A DNA stretch of 64,000 bases, taken from contig NZ_BONI01000001.1 in assembly GCF_016862635.1 (NCBI RefSeq), forward strand, positions 124,001 through 188,000, given 5' to 3'. This DNA comes from Catellatospora coxensis (GTDB lineage: Bacteria; Actinomycetota; Actinomycetes; Mycobacteriales; Micromonosporaceae). This document shows, one piece after another, positions 53,631 to 62,034 of this stretch. How positions within the stretch are numbered: position 1 is the stretch's first letter; each line of letters starts with the position of its first letter. The position numbers were made by a program, and so were the translations under genes. The notes below the pieces were generated by a model. The model had not been told where the DNA came from. It saw nothing but the letters and a program-made list of their open reading frames with translations, and made no database searches.

Positions 53631-54137
53631 TCAGCGGGTCGGCAGCCAGTACCGCAGCCGGCCGTCCTCGGTCTGCCACAGCAGGCCGCCCGCCTTCTCG
53701 ATCATGCGGCGGGAGGGCGCGTTGGCGGCGTCGACGGTGAGCAGCGCGCACTCGATGCCCAGCCCGGCGGCCACCGGCAGCGCCGCGGCCAGCATCGGGC
53801 CGCCGTGGCCCTGCCCGCGGGCCGACGGCCGCAGGTCGTAGCCGATGTGGCCGCCCGCGCGGCGCAGCTCGTCGGTCAGCCGGTGCCGGACGCGGATCTC
53901 ACCCAGGAAACGCGCGCCGTCGACCCACCACAGCGTGGTCTGCGGCACGTCCGCGCGCCGCCGCCGGGCCGACCACTCGGTGGCGTCCAGCGCCAGCTGC
54001 TCCAGGTGCGCGTCGAACCCGCCGGCCAGCACCGCGTCGTAGCGGGGTTTGCGGTGGCTGCCCGCGGCCTGGTACTCGCCGATCGCGGTGACGTACGAGT
54101 CGCGGACACGCGGGGTGGGCGGCACGAGTTCGGGCAC
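53631..54137 (-). CDS. GNAT-family N-acetyltransferase
   Basis: 168 residues. Acetyl-CoA loop R-P-S-A-R-G-Q-G-H-G-G-P-M-L (R/Q-x-x-G-x-G/A), then N-A-P-S-R-R-M-I-E-K-A-G-G and the C-terminal R-Y-W. Its stop is 3 bases from that of the acyltransferase on the other strand. GTG 54137 starts V-P-E-L-V-P-P-T. Substrate unknown; an amine of a small molecule or protein. Confidence 0.82.
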   Translation of the reverse strand: MPELVPPTPRVRDSYVTAIGEYQAAGSHRKPRYDAVLAGGFDAHLEQLALDATEWSARRRRADVPQTTLWWVDGARFLGEIRVRHRLTDELRRAGGHIGYDLRPSARGQGHGGPMLAAALPVAAGLGIECALLTVDAANAPSRRMIEKAGGLLWQTEDGRLRYWLPTR

Positions 54138-54160
54138 CGGCCCATCCAAGCAGAGATCGG

Positions 54161-57100
54161 TCAGCCCAGCAGGCCCGTGGCGCGGTAGCGGGCCGCGAAC
54201 TCGCGCAGCTCGGCCAGGCCGGGCTCGTCGAGGCTGCCCGCGCGCGCGGCCCAGGCCAGCGACAGCATCCGGTTGCTGGCGTCGCCGATCCGGGCGAAGT
54301 GCGCCGCCGCGGTGACGTGCTCGCCCGCGACCGTGGCCAGCGCCGCCCGGACCCAGGGCGTACGCCGCGGCGAGCGCGCCAGCATCTTGCGTACCCGCTC
54401 CTGCTCCCCGGCCCCCAGCAGCGCCGCCGCGTGGCCCGCGGCCGCCACCCACTCGCCGAACGGCAGCATCACCCGGGCCTGCCAGTCCTGCTCCAGCTCG
54501 GCGAGCAGGGACGCGGCCTCCTCGGCCCGGCCCTGCAGTGCCCGGCACAGCGCGGCGGGCGCGACGGCCCCGCGCAGCACCCGGTGGAAGCCGCTGCGCC
54601 GGGCGGAGTAGAGCAGCTTCTCGATCGCGTCGTCGTCGGGCTCCTCGCCGCGCAGCACCCGGATCCAGGACGAGGTGAGCACGGACATGGCGTCCCACTC
54701 GGCCGCGTTCGAGCGCATCGTCTCGCTGATGGCCCGCACCTGGGTGTCCCAGTCCCCGGCGAAGAAGGCGTCAGCCGCCTCCTTGTGGAAGTTCGTGGCC
54801 AGGCTCAGCCCACCCGCGATGTCCACGGTGCGCTGCTCGTCCAGCAGCCGGTGGTGCCGGGGCAGGTCGCCCTCCTCCAGGCAGGCCCAGGCGTAGTTCT
54901 GCACCGCTCGGCGGCGGCTGGTCAGCCGGTGCTCGCGGCAGTGCTCGGTGAGCAGCTCCAGCTCGCTGAACCCGGTCGGGTCGCCCGCGATGTAGCGCGC
55001 CGTGGCGGAGGTGATGCGGGCGTTGGCGTGCACCTCGGCCAGGCCGATCCGGTCGGCGATGTCGGCCGCGGCCTCGCTGGCGGCGATCGCCGGCTCGGTC
55101 TCGTAGTTCATCATGTGCACCCGGGCCAGCTCCAGCAGCGCCTCGGCCTTCTCCAGCGTCTCCGGCAGCTCCTCGTAGCGCTCCACGGCGGCGTCCAGGT
55201 GCGCCAGGGTCGCGGCGCGGTCGGCGCGGCTCCAGGCGACCGTGCCGAGCAGGGTGAGCGCCCGCGCGGCCCCGGCCCGCTCACCGAGCCGGTCCAGCTC
55301 CTCGGCCAGCTCGGCCAGCCGCTGCGCGCCGCCGCCCTCGGCGAACTCGTCCCCGGACCGGTACAGCGCCAGCTCGGCCGCGAACAGGTCCAGCAGCGGG
55401 TCGTGCGCCAGCTTCAGGCTGAACGCCCGGTCCAGCAGCGTCGCCGCGGCGTCCAGGGCGTGCAGGGCGTACGCGCGCCGGGCCGCCCGGTGCAGCGCGG
55501 TGCGCGCCGCGGGGGCGTACGGCTCGGGGTCCATGCCGAGCGTCCGGGCGATCTCGTGGGCGGCCCACCGGTGGTTGGCCAGCACCTCGGCGAGGTCGGT
55601 GACCCGGTTGTCGGCGATCTGCTCCAGCCAGTCGGCGGTGCGCTGGTGCCGGGCGACCCGCTCGCTGCGCGGCAGCCGCTGGTAGCAGACGTCGCGTACC
55701 AGCACGTGGCGGAACGCGTACTCCGGCTCGCCGGCCATCGCCGAGGTCGGGTGCTCGGCGACCAGGTCGCGCTGCTGCAGCCGCTGCAGCGACCGGGTCA
55801 CCACGTCGACGGGCAGGCCCAGCGAGCCGGCCACCGCACCCGGCCAGAACTGGGTGCCGACCACCGCGGCGGCCTGCAGCACCGAGCGGTCCGTCGGGTC
55901 GAGCAGGTCGAGCCGGTTGGCGATGACCGCCTGCACCGTCTGCGGCATCGGGGTGGCGTCGCCGTCGGCCAGCGCCCAGTTGCCGCCGACCGGCCGCAGC
56001 TCGCCCCGCTCGACCAGCATGCGCACGAACTCGTGGGCGTAGAGCGGGTTGCCGCCGGCCAGCTCCACCAGCGGGGCGACCCCGGTGGCGGGGAACACGG
56101 CCTGGCCGAACATCAGCCGGTACATGGCGGCGATGTGCTCGTCGTGCATCGGGCCCAGCGACACCGAGACGGTGCCGCTGACCGCGCTGGTCCAGCCCGG
56201 CCGCCGCTCGCGCAGCTCGGGCCGGGCGGTGGCGACCACCAGCAGCGGCACGCCGGGGCCGATGCTGCCCAGCATCTCGACGAAGCGCAGCATGGCCTCG
56301 TCGGCCCAGTGCATGTCCTCGAAGACCAGCACGGTCGGGTTGGCCGTGGTCATCGCCAGCAGGAAGCGCCGCCAGGCCGACTCGGTCTCGCCCGGGGTCA
56401 GGCCCGCGCCGGGCAGGCCCACCAGCGGGCCCAGGGCGTCACCCAGCCTGGCCGCCTCCAGCTCCCCGCACATGGCGCGCAGGGCGCTCTCCAGCCGGTT
56501 GCGAGCGGTCGCCTCGTCGTCGGTGTCGAGGATGCCGACCTGCGCCTTCACGATCTCGGCCAGCGCGGCGTAGGTCACGTTCTCGCCGAACGGCGGGCAG
56601 TGCCCGACCCGCCAGCACACCGTGGTCTCCGGGATGCGCTCGGCGTGCCGGGCCAGCTCGCGCAGCAGGCGGCTCTTGCCGATGCCGGCCGGGCCGAACA
56701 CGGTGACCAGCTGCGGGCTGCGGTCGCGGATGGTCCGGTGCAGCGCGGTGACGAGCAGGCCCCGCTCGTGGTCGCGGTTGACCATCGGGGTGGACTCGTC
56801 CCGGTCGCGCCGCTGCAGCCGCGCGGACACCGCGAGGAAGACCCGGGTGGTGGTGCTGCGGCCCTTGAGCGTCCGGGGCGGCAGCTCGTCGTACTCGATG
56901 TCGTCGGCGCTGGCCCGGGCGGTGTCGGCGCATACGAACACCGCGTGCGGCGGGGCGGCGGCCTGCAGCCGGGCCGCGGTGTTGACCACGTCGCCGGCCA
57001 CGATGGCCTGCCCGCCGTCGCGGGCGGCGCCCACGTCGACCAGCGCCTCCCCGGTCGCCACCCCGGCCCGGAAGGTGGCCGCGTGGGCCAGCGGCCCGCG

Positions 57101-57544
57101 GCTGAGCACCCGCTGCGCCTCCAGCCCGGCCCGCACCGCGCGCAGCGCGTCGGTCTCGGTGGCGACCGGCGCGCCGAAGATGGCCATCACCGCGTCGCCG
57201 ATGTATTTCTCCACCACGCCGCCGAACTGGCGGACCACCTGGCGCACCGCGCTGAAGTACTCCTGCTGCAGGGTGCGCACCTGCTCCGGGTCGGACTGCT
57301 CGGCGTACGTGGTGAAGCCGACCATGTCGACGAACAGCACGCTCACCTGGCGGCGGTCCTCGCGCGTGGGCGGGCTCGCCGCGGCGGCCAGCGGGTTGCC
57401 GCAGCCGGTGCAGAAGAGGTCGCCGAAAGCCACCGTACGTCCGCAATGGACGCAAGGTGGGGTGAGGTTAGCCCCGCAGCCGCCGCAGAACCTGTCGTCC
57501 GGGCCGGCCGCGCGGGAGCAGTGTGCGCAGGTTGGGGTCTTCAC
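54161..57544 (-). CDS. Adenylate/guanylate cyclase with AAA ATPase and TPR region
   Basis: 1127 residues. Two zinc ribbons (C6-x2-C9, C20-x2-C23; C31-x2-C34, C45-x2-C48), a class III cyclase catalytic domain (65-240: F-V-D-M-V-G-F-T with metal D73, G-D-A-V-M-A with D117, V-N-T-A-A-R-L-Q with N188 and R192), then a P-loop ATPase domain (Walker A G-P-A-G-I-G-K-S, 284-291; Walker B V-L-V-F-E-D-M-H-W-A-D), and a long alpha-helical TPR-like part to the end. Metal and transition-state residues are kept, so cAMP or cGMP synthesis is plausible. Start ATG or GTG 57544. Confidence 0.9.
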   Translation of the reverse strand: MKTPTCAHCSRAAGPDDRFCGGCGANLTPPCVHCGRTVAFGDLFCTGCGNPLAAAASPPTREDRRQVSVLFVDMVGFTTYAEQSDPEQVRTLQQEYFSAVRQVVRQFGGVVEKYIGDAVMAIFGAPVATETDALRAVRAGLEAQRVLSRGPLAHAATFRAGVATGEALVDVGAARDGGQAIVAGDVVNTAARLQAAAPPHAVFVCADTARASADDIEYDELPPRTLKGRSTTTRVFLAVSARLQRRDRDESTPMVNRDHERGLLVTALHRTIRDRSPQLVTVFGPAGIGKSRLLRELARHAERIPETTVCWRVGHCPPFGENVTYAALAEIVKAQVGILDTDDEATARNRLESALRAMCGELEAARLGDALGPLVGLPGAGLTPGETESAWRRFLLAMTTANPTVLVFEDMHWADEAMLRFVEMLGSIGPGVPLLVVATARPELRERRPGWTSAVSGTVSVSLGPMHDEHIAAMYRLMFGQAVFPATGVAPLVELAGGNPLYAHEFVRMLVERGELRPVGGNWALADGDATPMPQTVQAVIANRLDLLDPTDRSVLQAAAVVGTQFWPGAVAGSLGLPVDVVTRSLQRLQQRDLVAEHPTSAMAGEPEYAFRHVLVRDVCYQRLPRSERVARHQRTADWLEQIADNRVTDLAEVLANHRWAAHEIARTLGMDPEPYAPAARTALHRAARRAYALHALDAAATLLDRAFSLKLAHDPLLDLFAAELALYRSGDEFAEGGGAQRLAELAEELDRLGERAGAARALTLLGTVAWSRADRAATLAHLDAAVERYEELPETLEKAEALLELARVHMMNYETEPAIAASEAAADIADRIGLAEVHANARITSATARYIAGDPTGFSELELLTEHCREHRLTSRRRAVQNYAWACLEEGDLPRHHRLLDEQRTVDIAGGLSLATNFHKEAADAFFAGDWDTQVRAISETMRSNAAEWDAMSVLTSSWIRVLRGEEPDDDAIEKLLYSARRSGFHRVLRGAVAPAALCRALQGRAEEAASLLAELEQDWQARVMLPFGEWVAAAGHAAALLGAGEQERVRKMLARSPRRTPWVRAALATVAGEHVTAAAHFARIGDASNRMLSLAWAARAGSLDEPGLAELREFAARYRATGLLG

Positions 57545-57804
57545 GTCTCCGCCAGGTCGCCGGAGGTCCAGTATGGCCTGACCGCCCGGGTCGTTTCCTT
57601 ACCGCTGTAGCTAACGCGACAAGGGGTCCGCACCAACACCGCCGCGCGGCTACAGTTTCGTGCACTGAAAGGCCGCGGCCCGCGCTGCGGTCTCGTGTGG
57701 CGCTGTGGCGTGTGCTCGGGGGATCCGCCGGTCGGGTGGGACCGCCGGCGTGTGCCATGAGCGGACGCTGACCAATCGATGGTCCGTACGTGGGAGGCCG
57801 AACG

Positions 57805-58110
57805 ATGTTGGTGCGACTGGCGCTCGCCTGGACCGATCCCTTCGGGATCGCACACGGCGTGGGCGAGCTTGTGGACATCGACGCGGTCACCCTCGCCGAG
57901 CTCGAAGAGCAGGGAGTGGTGGAGAACATGACCGAGATTCAGCCGACGCCCGACCAGCCGCAGAAGGCGTGGGTCGGCCCCGGCGCCCCGCCGACCGGTG
58001 ACAAGGCGTGGGTCGGCCCCGGATCGCCGCCCGCCGAGGAGAAGGCGTGGGTGGGCCCTGGCGCGCCGCCCGCGGACGACCCGGACGCGGAGACCGACCA
58101 GCAGCCGTGA
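57805..58110 (+). CDS. Small protein with three KAWVGPG-type repeats
   Basis: 101 residues, not recognised. N-terminal part (1-42) is a small folded-looking domain (V-R-L-A-L-A-W-T-D-P-F-G-I-A-H, then L-V-D-I-D-A-V-T-L-A-E-L). From K54 it contains three 13-residue repeats of the form K-A-W-V-G-P-G-(A/S)-P-P-x-x-(D/E) (54-66, 67-79, 80-92), then an acidic tail. ATG 57805 follows GGGAGG at 7 bases. No maturation enzyme is adjacent. The repeats could be protein-binding modules or a repeated peptide core. Confidence 0.82.
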   Translation: MLVRLALAWTDPFGIAHGVGELVDIDAVTLAELEEQGVVENMTEIQPTPDQPQKAWVGPGAPPTGDKAWVGPGSPPAEEKAWVGPGAPPADDPDAETDQQP

Positions 58111-58150
58111 CCGCCTGACGGCGGCGTCACCGCACCCGCCGTTCGACGAC

Positions 58151-58187
58151 GCAGGGGGCGGGCCGGGTGATCCGGCCCGCCCCCTGC
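58151..58187. terminator. Bidirectional terminator between the repeat protein and GH5 gene
   Basis: GCAGGGGGCGGGCCGG (58151-58166) pairs exactly with CCGGCCCGCCCCCTGC (58172-58187) around GTGAT, between convergent stops. Confidence 0.88.
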
Positions 58188-58194
58188 CGTACGC

Positions 58195-59850
58195 TCAGCT
58201 CGCGGTGCAGGCCACCCCGTTGAGCTTCACGTTCGTCGGGGCCGTGGACGGGCCGGAGCCGGTGAAGCTGACCGTCCAGCTCTGCGCGGGCGCCAGGTTC
58301 GGGGCCCAGCCCGGCGCGGTGACCGTCACCGTGCCGCCGCTGCTGGTGAACGTGCCGTTCCAGCCGTTGACGATCACCTGGCCGCTGCCGAGCGTGAAGG
58401 TCAGCACCCAGTTCGTGAACGTGGTGCTGCCGGTGTTGGTGATCACCAGCGAGGCGTTGTAGCCGTTGGGCCACGAGTTGTCGATCCGGTACACCGCCCG
58501 GCAGCTCGTCCCGGTGTTCGGGCTGGCGCTGGGGCTGGGCGAGGCGCTCGGGGACGGGCTCGTGCTGCGGCTCGGACTGGGACTCGCGCTGGGGCTCGGG
58601 CTGGCCGACGGCGACGGGCTCGCCGAGCGGGACGGGCTGACGCTCGGCGACGGGTCGACGACCCCGCTCTTGGCCTTCATGTTCAGCGAGTGCTGCCGGA
58701 ACACGGCGTGCTCGGGGCAGCCCTGGCCGGAGTCGAAGCCGCCGCAGTTGCTGTTGGCGGGGAACCACCAGAACGCGTCGCCGTCGCCGCCGGAGGCCTC
58801 CATCTCGGCGTACATCTCCGACCACCAGGTGGTCTTGTCGTCGTGCACGTTCCACTCGCCGAGGAAGAACGGCTTGCCGACCACGGTGTGCGCGTCGCTG
58901 ATCCAGCGGCGCAGCAGCGCGCGGGCCGAGGCGAAGTTCAGGCCGGCCCAGCCCTCGGTCGGGTACATGTGCCCCGAGGTGAAGTCGATGTACGGCGAGG
59001 ACTGGATGTAGGTCCACGGGCCGCCGGAGTCGCCGCCGTAGCCGTACTTCGTCTCCTGGCCCTCCTGGCCGGTGCCCAGCAGGTGGTTCGGGTCCAGGCT
59101 CTTGACCAGCGCGCCCATCTCGTCGACCCAGGCCCGCAGGGTGGTGCCGGTGGTGTTCTCGTTGGGCGTGGCGTCGGGGTAGCGGGGCTCGTTCATGAGC
59201 TCCCAGGCCAGGATCGTCGGGTCGTTCTTCCAGGCCACGCCGGTGAACGAGTTCGTCCTGGTCAGGGCCTTGGTGACGTAGTCGCGGTACTGCGTGAAGC
59301 AGCCCGGGCAGGCGGTCTTGTTGAAGAAGCGCCAGCGGTTGGCGTATCCGGTGGGCAGTCCCTCCCAGGCCAGGCGCTTGTCGATGCCGCCGTACGCCTC
59401 CCAGAAGTTCTCGAACACCGGGATGAGCCGGATGTTGTGGTCCCGGGCGGACTTCATGACGTAGTCGAAGAGGATGAACGCCTCCTCGGTGTACACGCCC
59501 TCGGCCGCCTCGAAGCCCATCCAGTCCTCGTGGCTGAACATCCACAGCCGCAGCACCGACACGTTGTCGTTCTGCAGCCGGGTCATGTGCGCGTCGATCT
59601 TGACCTTGTCGACGTACTGCTCGCCGGGCAGCCAGTCGTAGCCGAAGGTGAACACGTCGTAGGTGTTGGTGCCGGCGAAGTAGTACGGCTTGCCGTCCAG
59701 GCAGAAGCGGATGCCGCAGCGCGTGACGAAGCTGTCGCGCGGGTCGGCCGCCTGGGCCGCGGGGGAGCCGACGAACGGCACGGCCAGGGCCAGCGCGGCC
59801 GTGACCGCCGCGAGCGCGGCCAGCAGGGCACGCCGTGGAGAACGGGACAT
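58195..59850 (-). CDS. Secreted GH5 glycoside hydrolase with CBM2
   Basis: 551 residues. Sec signal peptide (S-R-S-P-R-R, hydrophobic core, cut near A-Q-A at 32-35). GH5 domain to about 390 with acid/base Glu 221 in M-N-E-P and nucleophile Glu 332 in L-G-E-W-N-V. A Ser/Pro linker (S-P-S-P-S-A-S-P) of about 50 residues and a C-terminal carbohydrate-binding module family 2 (from C-R-A-V-Y-R-I-D-N-S-W). Cleaves a beta-1,4-glucan or mannan outside the cell; the catalytic domain resembles mannanases of the GH5_7 type. An operator resembling the CebR/CelR box lies upstream. Confidence 0.9.
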   Translation of the reverse strand: MSRSPRRALLAALAAVTAALALAVPFVGSPAAQAADPRDSFVTRCGIRFCLDGKPYYFAGTNTYDVFTFGYDWLPGEQYVDKVKIDAHMTRLQNDNVSVLRLWMFSHEDWMGFEAAEGVYTEEAFILFDYVMKSARDHNIRLIPVFENFWEAYGGIDKRLAWEGLPTGYANRWRFFNKTACPGCFTQYRDYVTKALTRTNSFTGVAWKNDPTILAWELMNEPRYPDATPNENTTGTTLRAWVDEMGALVKSLDPNHLLGTGQEGQETKYGYGGDSGGPWTYIQSSPYIDFTSGHMYPTEGWAGLNFASARALLRRWISDAHTVVGKPFFLGEWNVHDDKTTWWSEMYAEMEASGGDGDAFWWFPANSNCGGFDSGQGCPEHAVFRQHSLNMKAKSGVVDPSPSVSPSRSASPSPSASPSPSASPSPSRSTSPSPSASPSPSASPNTGTSCRAVYRIDNSWPNGYNASLVITNTGSTTFTNWVLTFTLGSGQVIVNGWNGTFTSSGGTVTVTAPGWAPNLAPAQSWTVSFTGSGPSTAPTNVKLNGVACTAS

Positions 59851-59920
59851 GGGGTCTCCTTGGGAACGCGGCCGCCCTCAGCGATGCGGGCACATCGCGG
59901 GCGATGAGAACAGCCGTCAA

Positions 59921-59934
59921 TGGAAGCGCTCCCA
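59921..59934. promoter_or_regulatory. CebR/CelR-like operator upstream of the GH5 gene
   Basis: TGGAAGCGCTCCCA differs at one position from the known LacI-family cellulose repressor site TGGGAGCGCTCCCA of streptomycetes and Thermobifida. It lies about 70 bases upstream of the GH5 start, where it could cause induction by cello-oligosaccharides. No repressor gene is in the window. Confidence 0.6.
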
Positions 59935-59997
59935 TACTAGGGCTCGGCCCACCTCAGGTAAAGCGGTTCAGTAGAGGCGAAAAGCCCTGCGTCACAA

Positions 59998-60039
59998 CAG
60001 ATCAAGGCTCCGGCCCGGTGCGGGCGGAGCCTTGATCTG
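59998..60039. terminator. Hairpin terminator after the Crp-type regulator
   Basis: CAGATCAAGGCTCCG (59998-60012) pairs exactly with CGGAGCCTTGATCTG (60025-60039) across a 12-base loop, 15 bases past the regulator stop on the minus strand. Confidence 0.82.
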
Positions 60040-60054
60040 TGTAGCCGTTGGGCG

Positions 60055-60747
60055 TCAGCGGTCCTGCATGCCCGCGCGGCGGCGCAGGGCGGGGACGTCC
60101 ATCACCACGATGCGGCGGCCCTCGGTGCGCAGCCATCCCCGGCTGGCGAAGGAGCCGATCGCCTGGTTCACGCTCTGCCGCGAGCCGCCCGCCATCTCGG
60201 CCAGCTGGCTCTGGTTGAGCTCGATGGTGATCATCGGGGCCTGGCTCTCGCCGGCCAGCCGAACCAGCGTCTTGGCGACGCGGCCGGGCAGGTCGAGGAA
60301 GACGTGGTCGGCGTTCTGCTCGGTCAGCCGGCGGATCAGCCCACCCAGCGAGCGCATGACCGCGTCGAGGATGCGCGGGTTCGAGTGCACCAGCTCCATG
60401 AACGCGCCGCGCGACAGCGCCAGCGCGGTGCAGTCCTCCAGCGCCTCGGCCGAGAGCGAGCGGGCCGCACCGTCCAGAAGGGACACCTCGCCGAGCACGT
60501 CCGGCGGGCGCATCACGGACAGCACCGCGCGCTCGCCGGTCGGGGAGGTGCGGAAGACCGCCACGGAACCCCGCTTGAGCACGATGAGGGACTCGCCGGG
60601 GTCGTTCTCGACGAACAGCAGCTGCCCCTTGCGGAAGGTGCGGGGCACTGCCGCAGCGATCACCCGCTGCCGTACCTCAGGCTCCAGACCAGCGAACATG
60701 TCGACCCCGGTGAGCGCGTCCGCAGCTTCCGGAATGCGAATCTCCAC
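60055..60747 (-). CDS. Crp/Fnr-family transcriptional regulator
   Basis: 230 residues. Cyclic-nucleotide-binding fold with phosphate-binding loop P-P-D-V-L-G-E-V-S-L-L-D-G-A-A-R-S (about 82-98), then a helix-turn-helix with Q-S-Q-L-A-E-M-A-G-G-S-R-Q-S-V-N. The motif R-S-L in the loop and size match actinobacterial Crp homologues. A cyclase gene lies 3.4 kb away on the same strand, so cAMP or cGMP may be the ligand; this is an inference. Confidence 0.88.
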   Translation of the reverse strand: MEIRIPEAADALTGVDMFAGLEPEVRQRVIAAAVPRTFRKGQLLFVENDPGESLIVLKRGSVAVFRTSPTGERAVLSVMRPPDVLGEVSLLDGAARSLSAEALEDCTALALSRGAFMELVHSNPRILDAVMRSLGGLIRRLTEQNADHVFLDLPGRVAKTLVRLAGESQAPMITIELNQSQLAEMAGGSRQSVNQAIGSFASRGWLRTEGRRIVVMDVPALRRRAGMQDR

Positions 60748-60948
60748 CGCCTACCCCTTCCGTGTTCCCACCCCCACCGGCATCCACGGTCGTGGCGGCC
60801 GGTGCAACCCTGGACAGATCATCGCGTGCGTGAGCCGTCACGTCCACTCCGTGCGTCGCCATCGGAGGCGGTCCATCAAACAGATCTGCCGTAACGCAGA
60901 CACCTCCGACGGATACGACACCGTGTCGCCACATGTGATAATCCGCCC

Positions 60949-61824
60949 GTGCTGGCTGACGATACGATCCGCACGACACTTCGTACGGCATGGCACCTTC
61001 AGCCGGACGGCTGCACTCCGCTGGACGGTGAGCCGACGACATCGACCAGGACGGTTGCCGTTGGTGACCGGCGGTACCTGGCGGTCCTGGTAGCGGCCCC
61101 GGATCGACCTCGTTTCGAGGCGGGTCTGGCCGCGGCCGAACATCTCGCCCGGCGGGGGTTCGACACCGGCGCACCGGTGCGGGCCGCCGACGGCGCGCTG
61201 TCGGCGCCCGTCGGCGAGCACGTGCTCGCCCTCGTCGAGTTCGTGCCGGGCCGCCCGCTCGACGGGGCCGACCCGGTGGACCAGCAGTGGTGGGGCGACC
61301 GGCTCGGCGCGGCGCACCGCGGGCTGGCCGGGTTCCGGCATGCCGGGCTGGCCGAGTGGCACCCGCTGCGTCCGGACGCTCCCTATCTGTCCGTCGCGGG
61401 CTGGCTGCGCCCGGCGCTCACCGGTGCGGTCACCGCGCTGACGAAGCTCCAGATCACCGACCGGCTCACGGTCGGCCCGCTGCACGGCGACCCGCGCCCG
61501 GCGGCGTTCCGGCTCGACCACGGCACCGGCCGCATCGGGCTGGTCAGCTGGGGACGCGCGGGGTTCGGCCCGCTGATGTACGACGTGGCCTCGGCCGTCC
61601 GGCACGCGGGCGGGCCGGAGCGGGCGCGGGAGCTGCTGGCGGCGTACGAGGCCGCGGGCCCGGTGCCGGTCGCCGAGATCGAGGGCAGCCTGGACACCCT
61701 GCTGCGCTTCCGCTGGGCACTGGAGGCCGACGCGTACGCCCGTGCGCTGGTCACCGGTGACCCCGCCGCCGCCGACCGTTGCCGGGCCGGCCTCGACGAG
61801 GCCCGCGCCGCACTGCTGGACTGA
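60949..61824 (+). CDS. Phosphotransferase (APH)-fold protein, degenerate active site
   Basis: 291 residues of the aminoglycoside phosphotransferase/choline kinase fold. The catalytic loop keeps H-G-D (179-181) but the metal-binding Asn five residues later is Ala 186 (H-G-D-P-R-P-A-A-F), and the DFG-type Asp is Ser 200 (L-V-S-W-G-R-A where relatives have I-D-W). No Lys is seen in the N-lobe strand R-Y-L-A-V-L-V. Catalysis is unlikely, so this may be a pseudokinase. GTG 60949. Divergent from the Crp-type regulator. Confidence 0.75.
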   Translation: MLADDTIRTTLRTAWHLQPDGCTPLDGEPTTSTRTVAVGDRRYLAVLVAAPDRPRFEAGLAAAEHLARRGFDTGAPVRAADGALSAPVGEHVLALVEFVPGRPLDGADPVDQQWWGDRLGAAHRGLAGFRHAGLAEWHPLRPDAPYLSVAGWLRPALTGAVTALTKLQITDRLTVGPLHGDPRPAAFRLDHGTGRIGLVSWGRAGFGPLMYDVASAVRHAGGPERARELLAAYEAAGPVPVAEIEGSLDTLLRFRWALEADAYARALVTGDPAAADRCRAGLDEARAALLD

Positions 61825-61850
61825 CCCCTCGCCGCCGCGGCGACCCGGCC

Positions 61851-61926
61851 TTGATCGTCCGACTTGCCTGGCACCTGTGCGTATCTTGACCCCGCATTCG
61901 CCCATGTGCCTGGCAAGTCGAACGGA
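61851..61926. repeat. Intergenic repeat family D, copy 2
   Basis: About 75 bp with arms CGACTTGCCTGGCACCTG and CATGTGCCTGGCAAGTCG and a central TGCGTATCTTGACCCCGCAT, nearly the same as 26308-26383. Between convergent genes. Confidence 0.82.
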
Positions 61927-61987
61927 CTCAGCGCCGACGACCGCCCGCCGCGGGCCGCAGACCGCGCGCCGGTGCGTCGCGGGCGGA

Positions 61988-62011
61988 CGCCGAGCCGGTG
62001 CCGGCTCGGCG
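61988..62011. terminator. Hairpin terminator after the DUF1028 gene
   Basis: CGCCGAGCCGG (61988-61998) pairs exactly with CCGGCTCGGCG (62001-62011) with a 2-base centre, 24 bases past the DUF1028 stop on the minus strand. Confidence 0.6.
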
Positions 62012-62034
62012 CCACGCCGCAGTGGACCGGGCGG

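Noticed and set aside
54299-57610. A plus-strand open frame of over 1100 codons antisense to the cyclase gene
   Set aside because: It is a mirror of strong G/C third-position bias: its composition is rich in R, G, Q, H with no domain, while the minus strand encodes complete cyclase and ATPase motifs.
57805-58110. KAWVGPG-repeat protein as a graspetide precursor
   Set aside because: Graspetide cores carry dense Thr/Ser and Glu/Asp pairs and lie next to an ATP-grasp ligase; there is no such ligase in the window and few Thr/Ser in the repeats.
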